Source: Jaenimonas drosophilae
Taxonomy: Eukaryota > Euglenozoa > Kinetoplastea > Trypanosomatida > Trypanosomatidae
Direction of reading: 5' to 3'
Assembly: GCA_030849065.1 (NCBI GenBank)
Contig: JASAON010001519.1
Span: 1-45,878, forward strand
Length of the DNA: 45,878 nt
In this document: positions 8,777 through 17,065 of the stretch, one piece after another
Numbering within the stretch: the first letter of the stretch is position 1
Layout of the letters: the number at the start of each line of letters is the position of its first letter
Program-made: the position numbers and the translations under genes
The notes under the pieces: generated by a model
Seen by the model: the letters and a program-made list of their open reading frames with translations, nothing else
Told to the model about the DNA's origin: nothing
The model's database searches: none

Positions 8777-9346
8777 CTACACGGCCATGAAGTTATCACC
8801 CCCACAATCTCTGCTGCAGCTCTCCCGTTGGTATAAGTCGTGGCCTGGTTGGCTGTAGCCCCAGTTAGCCACCATTCCTCCATGATGATAGAGGGCATAG
8901 CTATCCACATCACGCAAACGAGGAAGATTTGTTTCGCGTCTTCGGCTGTGCGGATCATGGCTGGCGGAACGTCGTGGGGCTTGACGGGTGCGTGGTGCTG
9001 CCCCTGCCGCGGTTTGTGATGGAGGGGCCTCCATCATAACGCGGTGGGGAATGGTGGCAACGCTCTCCGACATGGCGGCAGGGCAAACATCTCCCTTGGG
9101 CTCCGTTTGTGCTGCTCGTCGCGTCGCGGAGCTCAGCAGAGCCAACCGCCGTGCCTTCTCTTGCCGTCGTCGAAGCCGGCGGCGATATTCATTGCTGTAG
9201 TACTCCCCAGATGATGTTTGTACGTTGTGAGGTGATTGTATCTCCACCACCCCACGTGCGCTCTCGTCGCGCTTTTCTTCGCGTCTGCGGCTGGACTTCG
9301 CGCCGCGCACTGTAGCAGAGTCCGAGCGGGATGAACCTACTCCCAT
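8777..9346 (-). CDS. Basic protein with N-terminal myristoylation motif
   Basis: 189 residues. The frame continues upstream through a run of Val codons made by a (GTT)n repeat, but the ATG at 9346 follows the pyrimidine tract and gives MGVGSSRSDS. Gly2 and Ser6 fit the N-myristoyltransferase consensus, which suggests membrane attachment; there is no nearby Cys for palmitoylation. The rest is very basic and low in complexity, with Arg-rich stretches (SSRRREEKRDE, YRRRLRRRQEKARRLA at about 69-84) and a Gly/Tyr/Asp-rich end (YALYHHGG, NWGYSQPGHDLY). No domain recognised. Many kinetoplastid flagellar and pellicular proteins carry such a motif, so a membrane or cytoskeletal place is possible but unproven. 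Confidence 0.7.
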   Translation of the reverse strand: MGVGSSRSDSATVRGAKSSRRREEKRDESARGVVEIQSPHNVQTSSGEYYSNEYRRRLRRRQEKARRLALLSSATRRAAQTEPKGDVCPAAMSESVATIPHRVMMEAPPSQTAAGAAPRTRQAPRRSASHDPHSRRRETNLPRLRDVDSYALYHHGGMVANWGYSQPGHDLYQRESCSRDCGGDNFMAV

Positions 9347-9349
9347 TGA

Positions 9350-9373
9350 AACAACAACAACAACAACAACAGC
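9350..9373. repeat. (ACA)n microsatellite in a 5' UTR
   Basis: About seven to eight ACA units on the plus strand, read as GTT on the mRNA side, directly upstream of the ATG of the myristoylated protein. Confidence 0.85.
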
Positions 9374-9631
9374 AAGGCAAACAAGCAAGGTGCCTATTTG
9401 GCTTCTTTGTACAGAAGAGAAGAGGTATGCAGCGGAACACAACTTCCGTTGTGCAAAAGATATGAAGATATATGACGAGCGAGGGCTTCAGACGAACTAC
9501 ACGATAGCGAAGAAGTGGAGGAAGAGGGGGAACTCATGTGGGACGTGGCATAAATCTTGATGGATGCATCCCACATACGCACACAAACACAGGACGCCAC
9601 AGCCTTTTGCTTTTGCTCCATCTCCAAAAGC

Positions 9632-10735
9632 CTAACCAACGCGTCTGCCATACTTATCCACGCGGTAGGTCGTGGAGCCCACATTCCGCGGCTTCATGGC
9701 CCCCGACTTCATGTAGGTGCCCAAGCGTCCAGCCGACTTGCACGAGCTTTGCATCTTTCGTAGTGCATGTGCCCACTCCTTCTCACCAGGATGGCGCACA
9801 TTCACCGCTGGCGTGTTGTTGTTGTTGTTGTTGTTTTGCTTGTTGCCTTGAGCTGCTTGCTTTGGACGAGAGCCTGGAGGCCCTGACGGCACCAAACTGA
9901 GGCTTGCCTCACGATCCGACCCGTTGAGGCTGGTGTAGTGATGCGCCACGCCCATCTCCGTTGCGTGTGCGTGTATTGCTTGGGCCATCTCCCGCAGCTT
10001 CAACATGGCCGACTCCGCCGACTGGAAGTCCTTGATGGTGAGCTTGACGGGGTGGCCGCGCTGGAGATCCACGCAGATTTTTTTGCTGCGCCACCCAACA
10101 AAGTGCGCATCCACCGCATCACGAAAGACGTGATCGATGGACTTCTTCGCCGGTTGATGCGGCGCCGCACCAGATCCTTCTGTTGATGCCGATTGCAGCT
10201 CCTCCGCCACAGTGGCCAGAATACGCGGGCGTTCCTCACGCAAGCGGCAGTAGGCCATATCTTCTCTGCTTCCCATCTGCACCACGTTGAGGCCACGGAG
10301 CTTGGCCTGCTCCAGCGCCTCATCCAGCGTGCATGGGCTTAGCGACACGCGATCTTCCGCCCCACTCTCTGCGTTCTGAATGTGCGTGATTTGCACCTGT
10401 GCAGAGGTGATGAGCTCATCCACCGGGTATTGTTCAAGGTAGGCGCGCACTTTGGCAACGGCGCTGTCTGGGGCACCGGGCGGGAGGATCTCCTCCAGCA
10501 CAGCACCGATGCTGCGCTTGGCGGTTTCCACCGCAGCATCGTGACGGAGGCTTGCGACGGGATCAAACTCATACACAACACCCTCATCCTTGGTGTTGGT
10601 TGATGTGGTGCTGGCGTAGCGAGTCCATCGAGGGCCGCACAGGAGCATGCGGCGTCCCGTTGTTGCCGCCATGGCCTCACGAAGGCCTCCACTGGCTGCG
10701 ACCCGGCCCATCCATCGGCCACCAAGACGGAACAT
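9632..10735 (-). CDS. Probable mitochondrial translation initiation factor IF3
   Basis: 367 residues. The N-terminus is Arg/Ser/Ala-rich without acidic residues up to about 48 (MFRLGGRWMGRVAASGG), a good mitochondrial presequence. An IF3-N-like block follows at about 128-170 (DRVSLSPCTLDEALEQAKLR, GLNVVQM, YCRL). An IF3-C-like block lies at about 210-275 (HFVGWRSKKICVDLQRGHPV, KLTIKDFQSAESAMLKLREM). IF3 binds the small ribosomal subunit and keeps the subunits apart before initiation; a mitochondrial IF3 is known in trypanosomes. The C-terminal 90 residues are an extension with a seven-Asn run encoded by a (GTT)n tract on the plus strand (about 9820-9836), plus Lys/Arg-rich sequence. Sequence is divergent, so the call is good but not certain. 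Confidence 0.7.
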   Translation of the reverse strand: MFRLGGRWMGRVAASGGLREAMAATTGRRMLLCGPRWTRYASTTSTNTKDEGVVYEFDPVASLRHDAAVETAKRSIGAVLEEILPPGAPDSAVAKVRAYLEQYPVDELITSAQVQITHIQNAESGAEDRVSLSPCTLDEALEQAKLRGLNVVQMGSREDMAYCRLREERPRILATVAEELQSASTEGSGAAPHQPAKKSIDHVFRDAVDAHFVGWRSKKICVDLQRGHPVKLTIKDFQSAESAMLKLREMAQAIHAHATEMGVAHHYTSLNGSDREASLSLVPSGPPGSRPKQAAQGNKQNNNNNNNTPAVNVRHPGEKEWAHALRKMQSSCKSAGRLGTYMKSGAMKPRNVGSTTYRVDKYGRRVG

Positions 10736-10925
10736 TCACGCTATGTGTTGTGTGTGCTGAGATTGGGTATGAAACGCAACACCACACAACAATCAAAAAG
10801 ATTGTTCAAACCTACAATACACAAGTGAGGGAGATATGAGGAGGCAGGGCTGCAAGAATCATTCATGATCAAATCCTGCAACATGTGTTTGTTGCAATCA
10901 AACCTTCGTCTTCACGTTCGTGAGG

Positions 10926-10942
10926 TTGTGTGTGTGTGTGTG
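10926..10942. repeat. (GT)8 microsatellite in a 3' UTR
   Basis: An uninterrupted GT repeat about 65 nt beyond the stop codon of the XRN-EEP gene; it reads AC on the mRNA strand. Confidence 0.9.
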
Positions 10943-11006
10943 ATAAGAGAATGCCAAAGAGCACCACCCAAACCCTTCACTTGGGCTACTTCATGGAAGA
11001 TGAGCT

Positions 11007-13517
11007 TCACATTCGTTGTGCGACGTCAAAGGTGCAGCACACGCCGTAGTGGTCAGAGGGGAAGAGATAGTCGGGTGCCTCCTGGTTGCCCAATTCATCA
11101 TTCACCGAGCGCGTGCCAACGAGGTGGGCCTCCACAGGCCTCCAACGACTGCTGCGCAGAAACATCTTGTCCGCCCGGCCAAAGAACATCTCCTCAATCT
11201 TCAGGCGGCAGAATGGGTTGCTCTCATCCATGGTCTTGCCGGGATGCTGTGGATGCAGCAGCGGCCAACAATCAACGTAGCGCGAGGTGGGCGGCATCGT
11301 GAACTCACGCTTTGGCCAATCGTTGAAGTCACCCATAATGAGGCAATCCCCAACAACCTGTTTGATGAGCTGCCGACGAAGGTTCTCATCTTGGGTGACC
11401 CGCGCACGCTCGTGCTCTGGTGTGAAGGGGGCAAGAAGATGTGTTGCCGCCACATGGAGGACCTCACCCCCGGTACCCAGGCCCAACGTCACTACGGGCA
11501 TCAAGCAGAGGTGTGAGCTCCAGGCCGGTACGTTGCGGTGCATGAACTCACGTATACTCCCCGCTCGTCGCTTATGGACCAACATCAACACACCCCAGGG
11601 CGTGATGGCCTGGCCACTCTCGGAGCAGGAGAGGATGTAGCGCTCCCTGCACCATGGCTGCTCGGCGAGGTACGCCCAGAAGGCGGGCTCAACCTCTTGC
11701 AAGCCCACCACATCCGCATCCTCCGCCGCAATGATGGAGCTCAGCACCGGATAGCGTTGTGGGGAGCACCAGTTAATCCCTGGCATCCCGAGTGGGGTGG
11801 GCTGCCCGCTGTACCGATCAAACATAACATTCCACGTCAGCACCTTGAAAGAGGTGGACGGTGTTGTTGTTGTTGTTGCTGATGATGATGATGTGAGGGA
11901 CTTGGCTGTGGGCCGCCATGTGCTCCACTGATTTGTTGTGGCATCAAAGGCCACGAGGCTATCGGCGTGTTGGGAGTCCTGCACACACACCTCCACCTCT
12001 GCCGACGCCAATGCGTACCGTGCAGAAGCCTGCCGGCTCACCTCCCCGATATCAACGAAACTCATGCTCCACATCCGACGCACATCATCGTGCCTCCAGC
12101 AGTAGGCCGGGGAGAGGCAGGTGGCTCGATGTGGCCGGTCTGGCGAGGCAAAGCGCAGTAGCTCACGGAGCAGATCCTTTGCCTGGGGCACCGGGTACTG
12201 CGTGAGTTGTTTGCCCACCTCAGCGGTTGGGATGAGGCCAATGTACTGCTGCATGAGGGCCTCCACCCCAGCAACATTATTTTGGCTGAGGATGGTGAAC
12301 TCAGCCGCTGTCATGGGCTGAGCATCATGAGTGAAGGGGCCTGCGGCAGGTGCATTGATGTGTTGTGGTTGGGGTTGATACTCCGCCACGCGGTGCGTCT
12401 GCCCTGTATGTACCACATAGGCCACGTGAGATGCCAAAGTGCCAAGATTCACGGGGCACGCCGATCGTTGTGCACGGTTGAGGTAACTGAAGATGCGAGA
12501 CGGATGTGGGGTGGTGCCCAACGTGAGGAGGGCGTGCGACTGCAGTAGGTGCTCCAGGTAGTCATCCGCGGCATTGGAGTGGTGCGGCTTGGATGAGGGG
12601 AGCAGTCTAAGAAGAGCGGCCAGATTGAGTGAGAGTGTGTGGTTGGGATGATTGGTGAAGAGGACCCCATCGGGTGCATCCACATCACTTGCCACGACGG
12701 CATCGTAGTAGAGGGCGTAGAGGGTGCTGAAGCGTGCATCGGCCAGTGAGGAGAGCTCCGTGGCACTGCATCCCTGCTCCATCAACATGAGGAGCAGCGC
12801 GTCGGTGCGAATGGTGGAGATGCGATGAGCACGATCGCCATCAAGGAGGCCATCCACCTCCAGCCACTGCAGTACCTCATTCATGGGAATGTGGCGCACC
12901 TCATTGCTGGCAAACACCGCGCTGCTGCAGTGAAAGTAAGGGCTGAGGGCGATGGCATTCAACACGAGCTCTCCAGAACCCACAAGACAGAGTGACTGCG
13001 ACCCACCACGAAAGCCGTCACCCGTTGCCACATCAAGGGCCCAGGCACTTATCTTTTCCTCTGCTCCTCCAGCCACACAGGTTCCGGCAAAGACAACCTC
13101 CGCGGGCACAATGGCGCGGTCAGGCAGCATACGCACCAGACGATCCTCCACCATCTGCATCACCGCTGTGCCGGGGAGGTGGGCTAAGCGGCCTTCCTGC
13201 CGCCGTGTAAGGGGCCCTACACGAAAGGTGGCCGCCTTGTGCAGCGTTTCTGCGCCATCCAGCACAACAAGGATAGATTTTGTGGCGCGTACCTTGGCTT
13301 GGAGGAGGTGGCGAAGTGATTGGGCCACAAGACGTGCCACCTCCTTCAGTCGGCGTTGCTCTACTCCACGAGCCAGACGTAGGGCGGTGCTGACGAGTGT
13401 TGTGGCATCCACCGCAACGTAGTCGTACTCCACCGCCTTCTTGGAGAGGAGAGGCCGGGCACAGTCAAGGATCTTGTTGAGGCGGTAGCTCGCACAGAGT
13501 GGGCGGCATGCTCGCAT
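11007..13517 (-). CDS. Fusion of degenerate XRN-like domain with EEP-family nuclease/phosphatase
   Basis: 836 residues. Residues about 30-200 resemble the N-terminus of XRN 5'-3' exoribonucleases: YVAVDATTL (Asp37), LVVLDGAE (Asp87), EVVFAGTCVAGGAEEKI (140-156) and CLVGSGELVLNAI (177-189). The acidic residues of VPGEGEHKI and LDADLI are largely changed (Gly151 and Ser181 in place of Glu and Asp; Glu153 and Glu183 remain), so this half is probably inactive. Residues about 557-832 are an exonuclease-endonuclease-phosphatase domain of the CCR4/Angel kind with its catalytic set: LTWNV (Asn563), GLQEVE (Glu608), ATHL (His693), MGDFND (Asp730, Asn732) and PSDHYG (Asp822, His823). The middle is helical and unassigned. 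A role in RNA decay or processing is inferred. Confidence 0.8.
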   Translation of the reverse strand: MRACRPLCASYRLNKILDCARPLLSKKAVEYDYVAVDATTLVSTALRLARGVEQRRLKEVARLVAQSLRHLLQAKVRATKSILVVLDGAETLHKAATFRVGPLTRRQEGRLAHLPGTAVMQMVEDRLVRMLPDRAIVPAEVVFAGTCVAGGAEEKISAWALDVATGDGFRGGSQSLCLVGSGELVLNAIALSPYFHCSSAVFASNEVRHIPMNEVLQWLEVDGLLDGDRAHRISTIRTDALLLMLMEQGCSATELSSLADARFSTLYALYYDAVVASDVDAPDGVLFTNHPNHTLSLNLAALLRLLPSSKPHHSNAADDYLEHLLQSHALLTLGTTPHPSRIFSYLNRAQRSACPVNLGTLASHVAYVVHTGQTHRVAEYQPQPQHINAPAAGPFTHDAQPMTAAEFTILSQNNVAGVEALMQQYIGLIPTAEVGKQLTQYPVPQAKDLLRELLRFASPDRPHRATCLSPAYCWRHDDVRRMWSMSFVDIGEVSRQASARYALASAEVEVCVQDSQHADSLVAFDATTNQWSTWRPTAKSLTSSSSATTTTTPSTSFKVLTWNVMFDRYSGQPTPLGMPGINWCSPQRYPVLSSIIAAEDADVVGLQEVEPAFWAYLAEQPWCRERYILSCSESGQAITPWGVLMLVHKRRAGSIREFMHRNVPAWSSHLCLMPVVTLGLGTGGEVLHVAATHLLAPFTPEHERARVTQDENLRRQLIKQVVGDCLIMGDFNDWPKREFTMPPTSRYVDCWPLLHPQHPGKTMDESNPFCRLKIEEMFFGRADKMFLRSSRWRPVEAHLVGTRSVNDELGNQEAPDYLFPSDHYGVCCTFDVAQRM
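11862..11893. repeat. In-frame triplet repeat encoding Ser/Thr linker
   Basis: (GTT)n followed by (GAT)n on the plus strand encodes the Ser/Thr-rich linker (residues about 543-554) that separates the middle region from the EEP domain. Confidence 0.8.
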
Positions 13518-13864
13518 GTGTGGCGAGTGAGTCTTAGTAGCTGTGTGCTTGGTCGGTGATGATGATGATGGTGTAGGCCCTCTGGATCATGTCGGTGTTG
13601 ACGGGTTCTCCCTTCACGCCTTGAATCACCCAACCTAAGCTGTGAGAAAGACGGAGACGAAAGAGCAATAATGATGATGATGGCTCGCTACATGCATTCA
13701 CTCTCTTTCGTGATATCTCACAACATGCACATCAGTTTCAAAATTGGTGAACCCCGCACCGACATTTCTGCCGTCATAGATGCGTCAGAGACTGAGGCCT
13801 CTGCCGTCAAAACAGTACCACAGAATACAACAAAAGGACACCAGCTCATCCAAATACCGCACGT
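13518..13864. other. Spacer, no gene seen
   Basis: About 350 bp with a (GAT)n run at about 13556-13570, read as (ATC)n upstream of the XRN-EEP start. The remainder is 3' UTR of the next gene upstream. No convincing short frame. Confidence 0.5.
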
Positions 13865-15370
13865 CTACGCGTTGCGGAGGCGGCTCCACCGTTCCTCACG
13901 GCTGAGTGCCTTTTTCCATGCAGAGAGGAGCTGTGCAACGAGTCGCTCCAAAAAATCAACGCCATCCTCACCGACACCGGCGAGGAGGTGGTCGAGGAAG
14001 CTTGGTGGAAGTGCATCGACGGTGATGGCGGAGCTACCCTCTCTTCGGAGAGCTGTCATGAATCTTCTTGGCGAAGTGAAGCGCTGCATACGCAGCACCT
14101 CCACAGGATCATAAATGAGTGGCTCGTCTTGGGTGGTGGAGGCGTTGGCTGTTGCCTCCACCTCCGCCGCCTCACGTCTGTATTGGTGGTGAAGCGTAGC
14201 CGTAAGCACATGGCTGGCGTGCCGCACCGACTCCACCACTGCCGCGTTGAGCGACCGATTTTGCAGCATCTGCACCACACCTTCACATTGATAGGCATCG
14301 TAGAGCCCAATGTGTGCATGGAGATGCCGCACCGCTCGGCACATGACGTCAATGGCCTCATCGTCGTACCGATAAATGATGGCCCCTTTTGGATTGTGAA
14401 GAGCAACGATGATACTTGGAAGATCACTGCCCGTCAAGCGAGAAAAGGAGCTGCGAATATGAGTGGGCGGCACAATGGCGGCCATCCACGGTGAGGAAGC
14501 CAGCTGAATGAGTGGGGGCGAGCCTTCGTCGTTCGTCACATCGACGCGTGGAGAGGCGAGGGCCCATGGAAGAAGTTGCTGCTGGAGGAGATCCACGTGC
14601 TGAGCTTGTTCCTCCGTCATTGCAACATCCATGCGTGCATCGGAACACTCACCTGGAGCACTTCCGTTTTCTGCTGCCTCAACATCCTCGCGCTCCATTA
14701 CTGCCTCAGTTGCTGCTCGACGACAGGCCATCCCGGCGCGAACCACCGGGCACACATACATCTCCACCCACTGCGGCAAAGACACCTTCCGTGAGATGTT
14801 AGTTTGTATTCCCGCAATCCCAAGGCCAAACGTATGCAGCCGTGCAGCAATGGATGGTACCTCGACGTTGATACTATCATCATCATGGCCAATGATGTCG
14901 GTGGGCATCACCACCATGGCAGCCATCTCTTTTCCGTGGTTGGCAACATCGGCAGAGAGAAGGGCGGCATAGAGTTCCGCACCAGCCTGGCGATACCGCC
15001 GTAACTGCTGCTGCTCTTCCACTGCAACCACAACGATGCGCTCAGTATTGGTGCTCTCATTCATGTCGAGCAGCAGCACGTCGGGCAGGAGCGATGGATG
15101 CGGAAGGGGGCTGGCAATCGGCTCATGGAAGAACCAGCCTCCTTCGCTGGATGAACTGGTGAAGCCGCGTAGCTCAAGTACTTCTGCATTCACCTCAACC
15201 TCCGCATCATCCGTCAGCTGTGATATCGCCACTTGCGGCCACGTCTGAGGGCAGCGCACGGCCGCACCATCCGCAGCGACCCACATCTCCACCACGTCAG
15301 TACTGCATCCTTGGCTCAGCTTCGCGTGCTCACCCGCAAGTGAGAATGTGAGGGCCTCACTCAGCCTCAT
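13865..15370 (-). CDS. Unrecognised 501-residue protein
   Basis: The frame can be extended two codons to a TTG, but the first ATG is at 15370 (MRLSEALTFS). I do not recognise the family. The sequence alternates hydrophobic strands and helices through most of its length (IVVVAVEEQQQLRRYRQAGA, MAAIVPPTHIRSSFSRLTG, SDLPSIIVALHNPKGAIIYR), with an acidic spacer near the middle (MEREDVEAAENGSAPGE). It has no signal peptide, no membrane helix and no Cys/His cluster. It sits between the XRN-EEP and TimRhom-like genes with ordinary spacing. Coding status rests on length and codon pattern. Confidence 0.8.
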   Translation of the reverse strand: MRLSEALTFSLAGEHAKLSQGCSTDVVEMWVAADGAAVRCPQTWPQVAISQLTDDAEVEVNAEVLELRGFTSSSSEGGWFFHEPIASPLPHPSLLPDVLLLDMNESTNTERIVVVAVEEQQQLRRYRQAGAELYAALLSADVANHGKEMAAMVVMPTDIIGHDDDSINVEVPSIAARLHTFGLGIAGIQTNISRKVSLPQWVEMYVCPVVRAGMACRRAATEAVMEREDVEAAENGSAPGECSDARMDVAMTEEQAQHVDLLQQQLLPWALASPRVDVTNDEGSPPLIQLASSPWMAAIVPPTHIRSSFSRLTGSDLPSIIVALHNPKGAIIYRYDDEAIDVMCRAVRHLHAHIGLYDAYQCEGVVQMLQNRSLNAAVVESVRHASHVLTATLHHQYRREAAEVEATANASTTQDEPLIYDPVEVLRMQRFTSPRRFMTALRREGSSAITVDALPPSFLDHLLAGVGEDGVDFLERLVAQLLSAWKKALSREERWSRLRNA

Positions 15371-15711
15371 TGCCAAGGAGATCTCTCACAGATCTTCCAC
15401 GGTTGAGTCAATGCTAACACACATAAACAACAAGAAGAGATGAGAGTAGAGTATATATGTAGTTAGAAACACAGGGGGGATGATGATTCATATGGTGTGT
15501 AGGGATGATGTGCACCCGCAGACACACTCACACAGGCATCCATGGCGGATGAGTTGTGATTGAAACACTGTGTTTACGAACCATTAAATCGTTAACATGG
15601 CCAAATCCCCCAACGACAAGTGGGTAGATAGAGAGATGAAGCATCTGTGTGTGTTTGTGTGTGAGGGCCGTTGGCCTTCCGCACCTCGGCGAGACGGAGT
15701 ACGCTGTAGGC
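15371..15711. other. Spacer with GT-rich tract, no gene seen
   Basis: About 340 bp. A GT-rich tract at about 15645-15664 lies some 50 nt past the stop of the TimRhom-like gene, in its 3' UTR. Confidence 0.5.
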
Positions 15712-16779
15712 CTATAGGGCGGCAGTAAGCTTATCCAAACCAAGCATGCGTGTGGGGAGTGCCCAGAAGACGTAGGCGATGAGGGCGCCTCCGGTTGGTG
15801 AGGTGTGCTCCTCTGCCCGCACCGTGAAGAGCCGCCAGACGTCAATCACCATGGCAAAGGCCGCAACTATGAGGAAGGGGATGGGCGGCTGCTGGATGAA
15901 GTTCAGGTGGCGGAAGATGAGACCCTCAATGGTGATCATGCCCATGATGAGTGAGTTGCAGCCGTAGCATCGGCCACACACCTCCAGCTCATCCTTGCCG
16001 TAGTACAGGGCAAACTTCTGCTGGGCAATGTGGAGAAGGCTGCCGCCAAGGGTACAGAGAAGGGCAAAGAAAGTGATGCGCGTGTTGCCCAGGAACTCCA
16101 GCATCGTCCGACCAAACTGACGCAGCAACCAGCAGTCAATGAGCAGCTGCAGCCCGTTTTCTTGGTAGAGGGCGCAGGTGAAGAGTGGGTAAATCAGCAT
16201 CCAGTTGTCGTGTGAGAGCGTGAAGTGCTCCACTAGGAAGTCGCGGATGTCGTCGTTGGTGTAGTTCATGATGATGTAGCACAGGATGTTGGCCAAGATT
16301 AGGAACATGACGGGGTTGATGGTGTGAAAGGGAGCGGGGAAGGGCAGGTAGCCTGCCTTGGTGCTTCCTTCCTGCTCCTGCTCCTCCTCCTCCTCTCGCC
16401 GCTGTTCCTCCTCCTCACCAGTGTACTTTTCAATGTGGCGAACGGTCTCGAGCTGGCCGGAGCCCGCCGTGTTGGTGGCGTTGTTGCCCGACTTGTTCAG
16501 CAGGACGCGACTAGGGGCAGCCACACCCACGGCGTGGAGCTGCGTGAAGAAGCGCGCTTGACTGCGCAACGCCTCTGCAGAGGAGGTGCTGCCTAAGAAA
16601 CCACGACGCGCCAAGGAGGAGCGCATGGGGCACCAGCTATGCCCTCGCACGGCGGACGACATGCCAGTCAGGGCGGCGCTCACTTCCGGAGTGAATTGAA
16701 TGCCACGACGAAGGACGGCTTCCGTGGCCGCCTTCATCGTCGACTGTGGGAGCCGGCGAAGTGGGCTAAAGTGAAGCAT
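15712..16779 (-). CDS. TimRhom-like mitochondrial pseudo-rhomboid
   Basis: 355 residues from MLHFSPLRRLPQS, a good mitochondrial presequence; codons above this ATG come from the polypyrimidine 5' UTR. After an acidic spacer (about 121-138) there are five to six membrane segments with rhomboid topology: 155-172, 196-222, 234-252, 272-290, 299-318 and 330-342. Rhomboid landmarks are visible but altered. The GxSG motif is GCNS at 273-276 (catalytic Ser replaced by Asn275), and the AHLGG motif of the last helix is SPTGG at 327-331 (His replaced by Pro328). Trypanosomes use two proteolytically dead rhomboid-like proteins, TimRhom I and II, in their single inner-membrane presequence translocase. 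This gene fits one of them, but I cannot say which. Confidence 0.7.
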   Translation of the reverse strand: MLHFSPLRRLPQSTMKAATEAVLRRGIQFTPEVSAALTGMSSAVRGHSWCPMRSSLARRGFLGSTSSAEALRSQARFFTQLHAVGVAAPSRVLLNKSGNNATNTAGSGQLETVRHIEKYTGEEEEQRREEEEEQEQEGSTKAGYLPFPAPFHTINPVMFLILANILCYIIMNYTNDDIRDFLVEHFTLSHDNWMLIYPLFTCALYQENGLQLLIDCWLLRQFGRTMLEFLGNTRITFFALLCTLGGSLLHIAQQKFALYYGKDELEVCGRCYGCNSLIMGMITIEGLIFRHLNFIQQPPIPFLIVAAFAMVIDVWRLFTVRAEEHTSPTGGALIAYVFWALPTRMLGLDKLTAAL

Positions 16780-17065
16780 CTTGATGTAGGTTGTTCTTGT
16801 TCGATAGCCTAAAACTTCAACAACAACAACCAGAGAAGAGAAGAAGAGCACGTGCTACAACAACAATGGGGTGCAAGTGGAGCAAGAACAATGAGGGTGC
16901 GTTGCCTACACCCAGTGATGCACACTTCTTCCTCAAGGTTTTACGTCAAGTGCGGAAAGGTGATGTTTTGCTCTCTTGTTGAGGCAAGCGGGTCCCTTCT
17001 GACAGTGCTGCCCACACTAGTACCCCCAAACGAAGAAGGTGGTTGTGCGCACCCAGCCTGCACCA

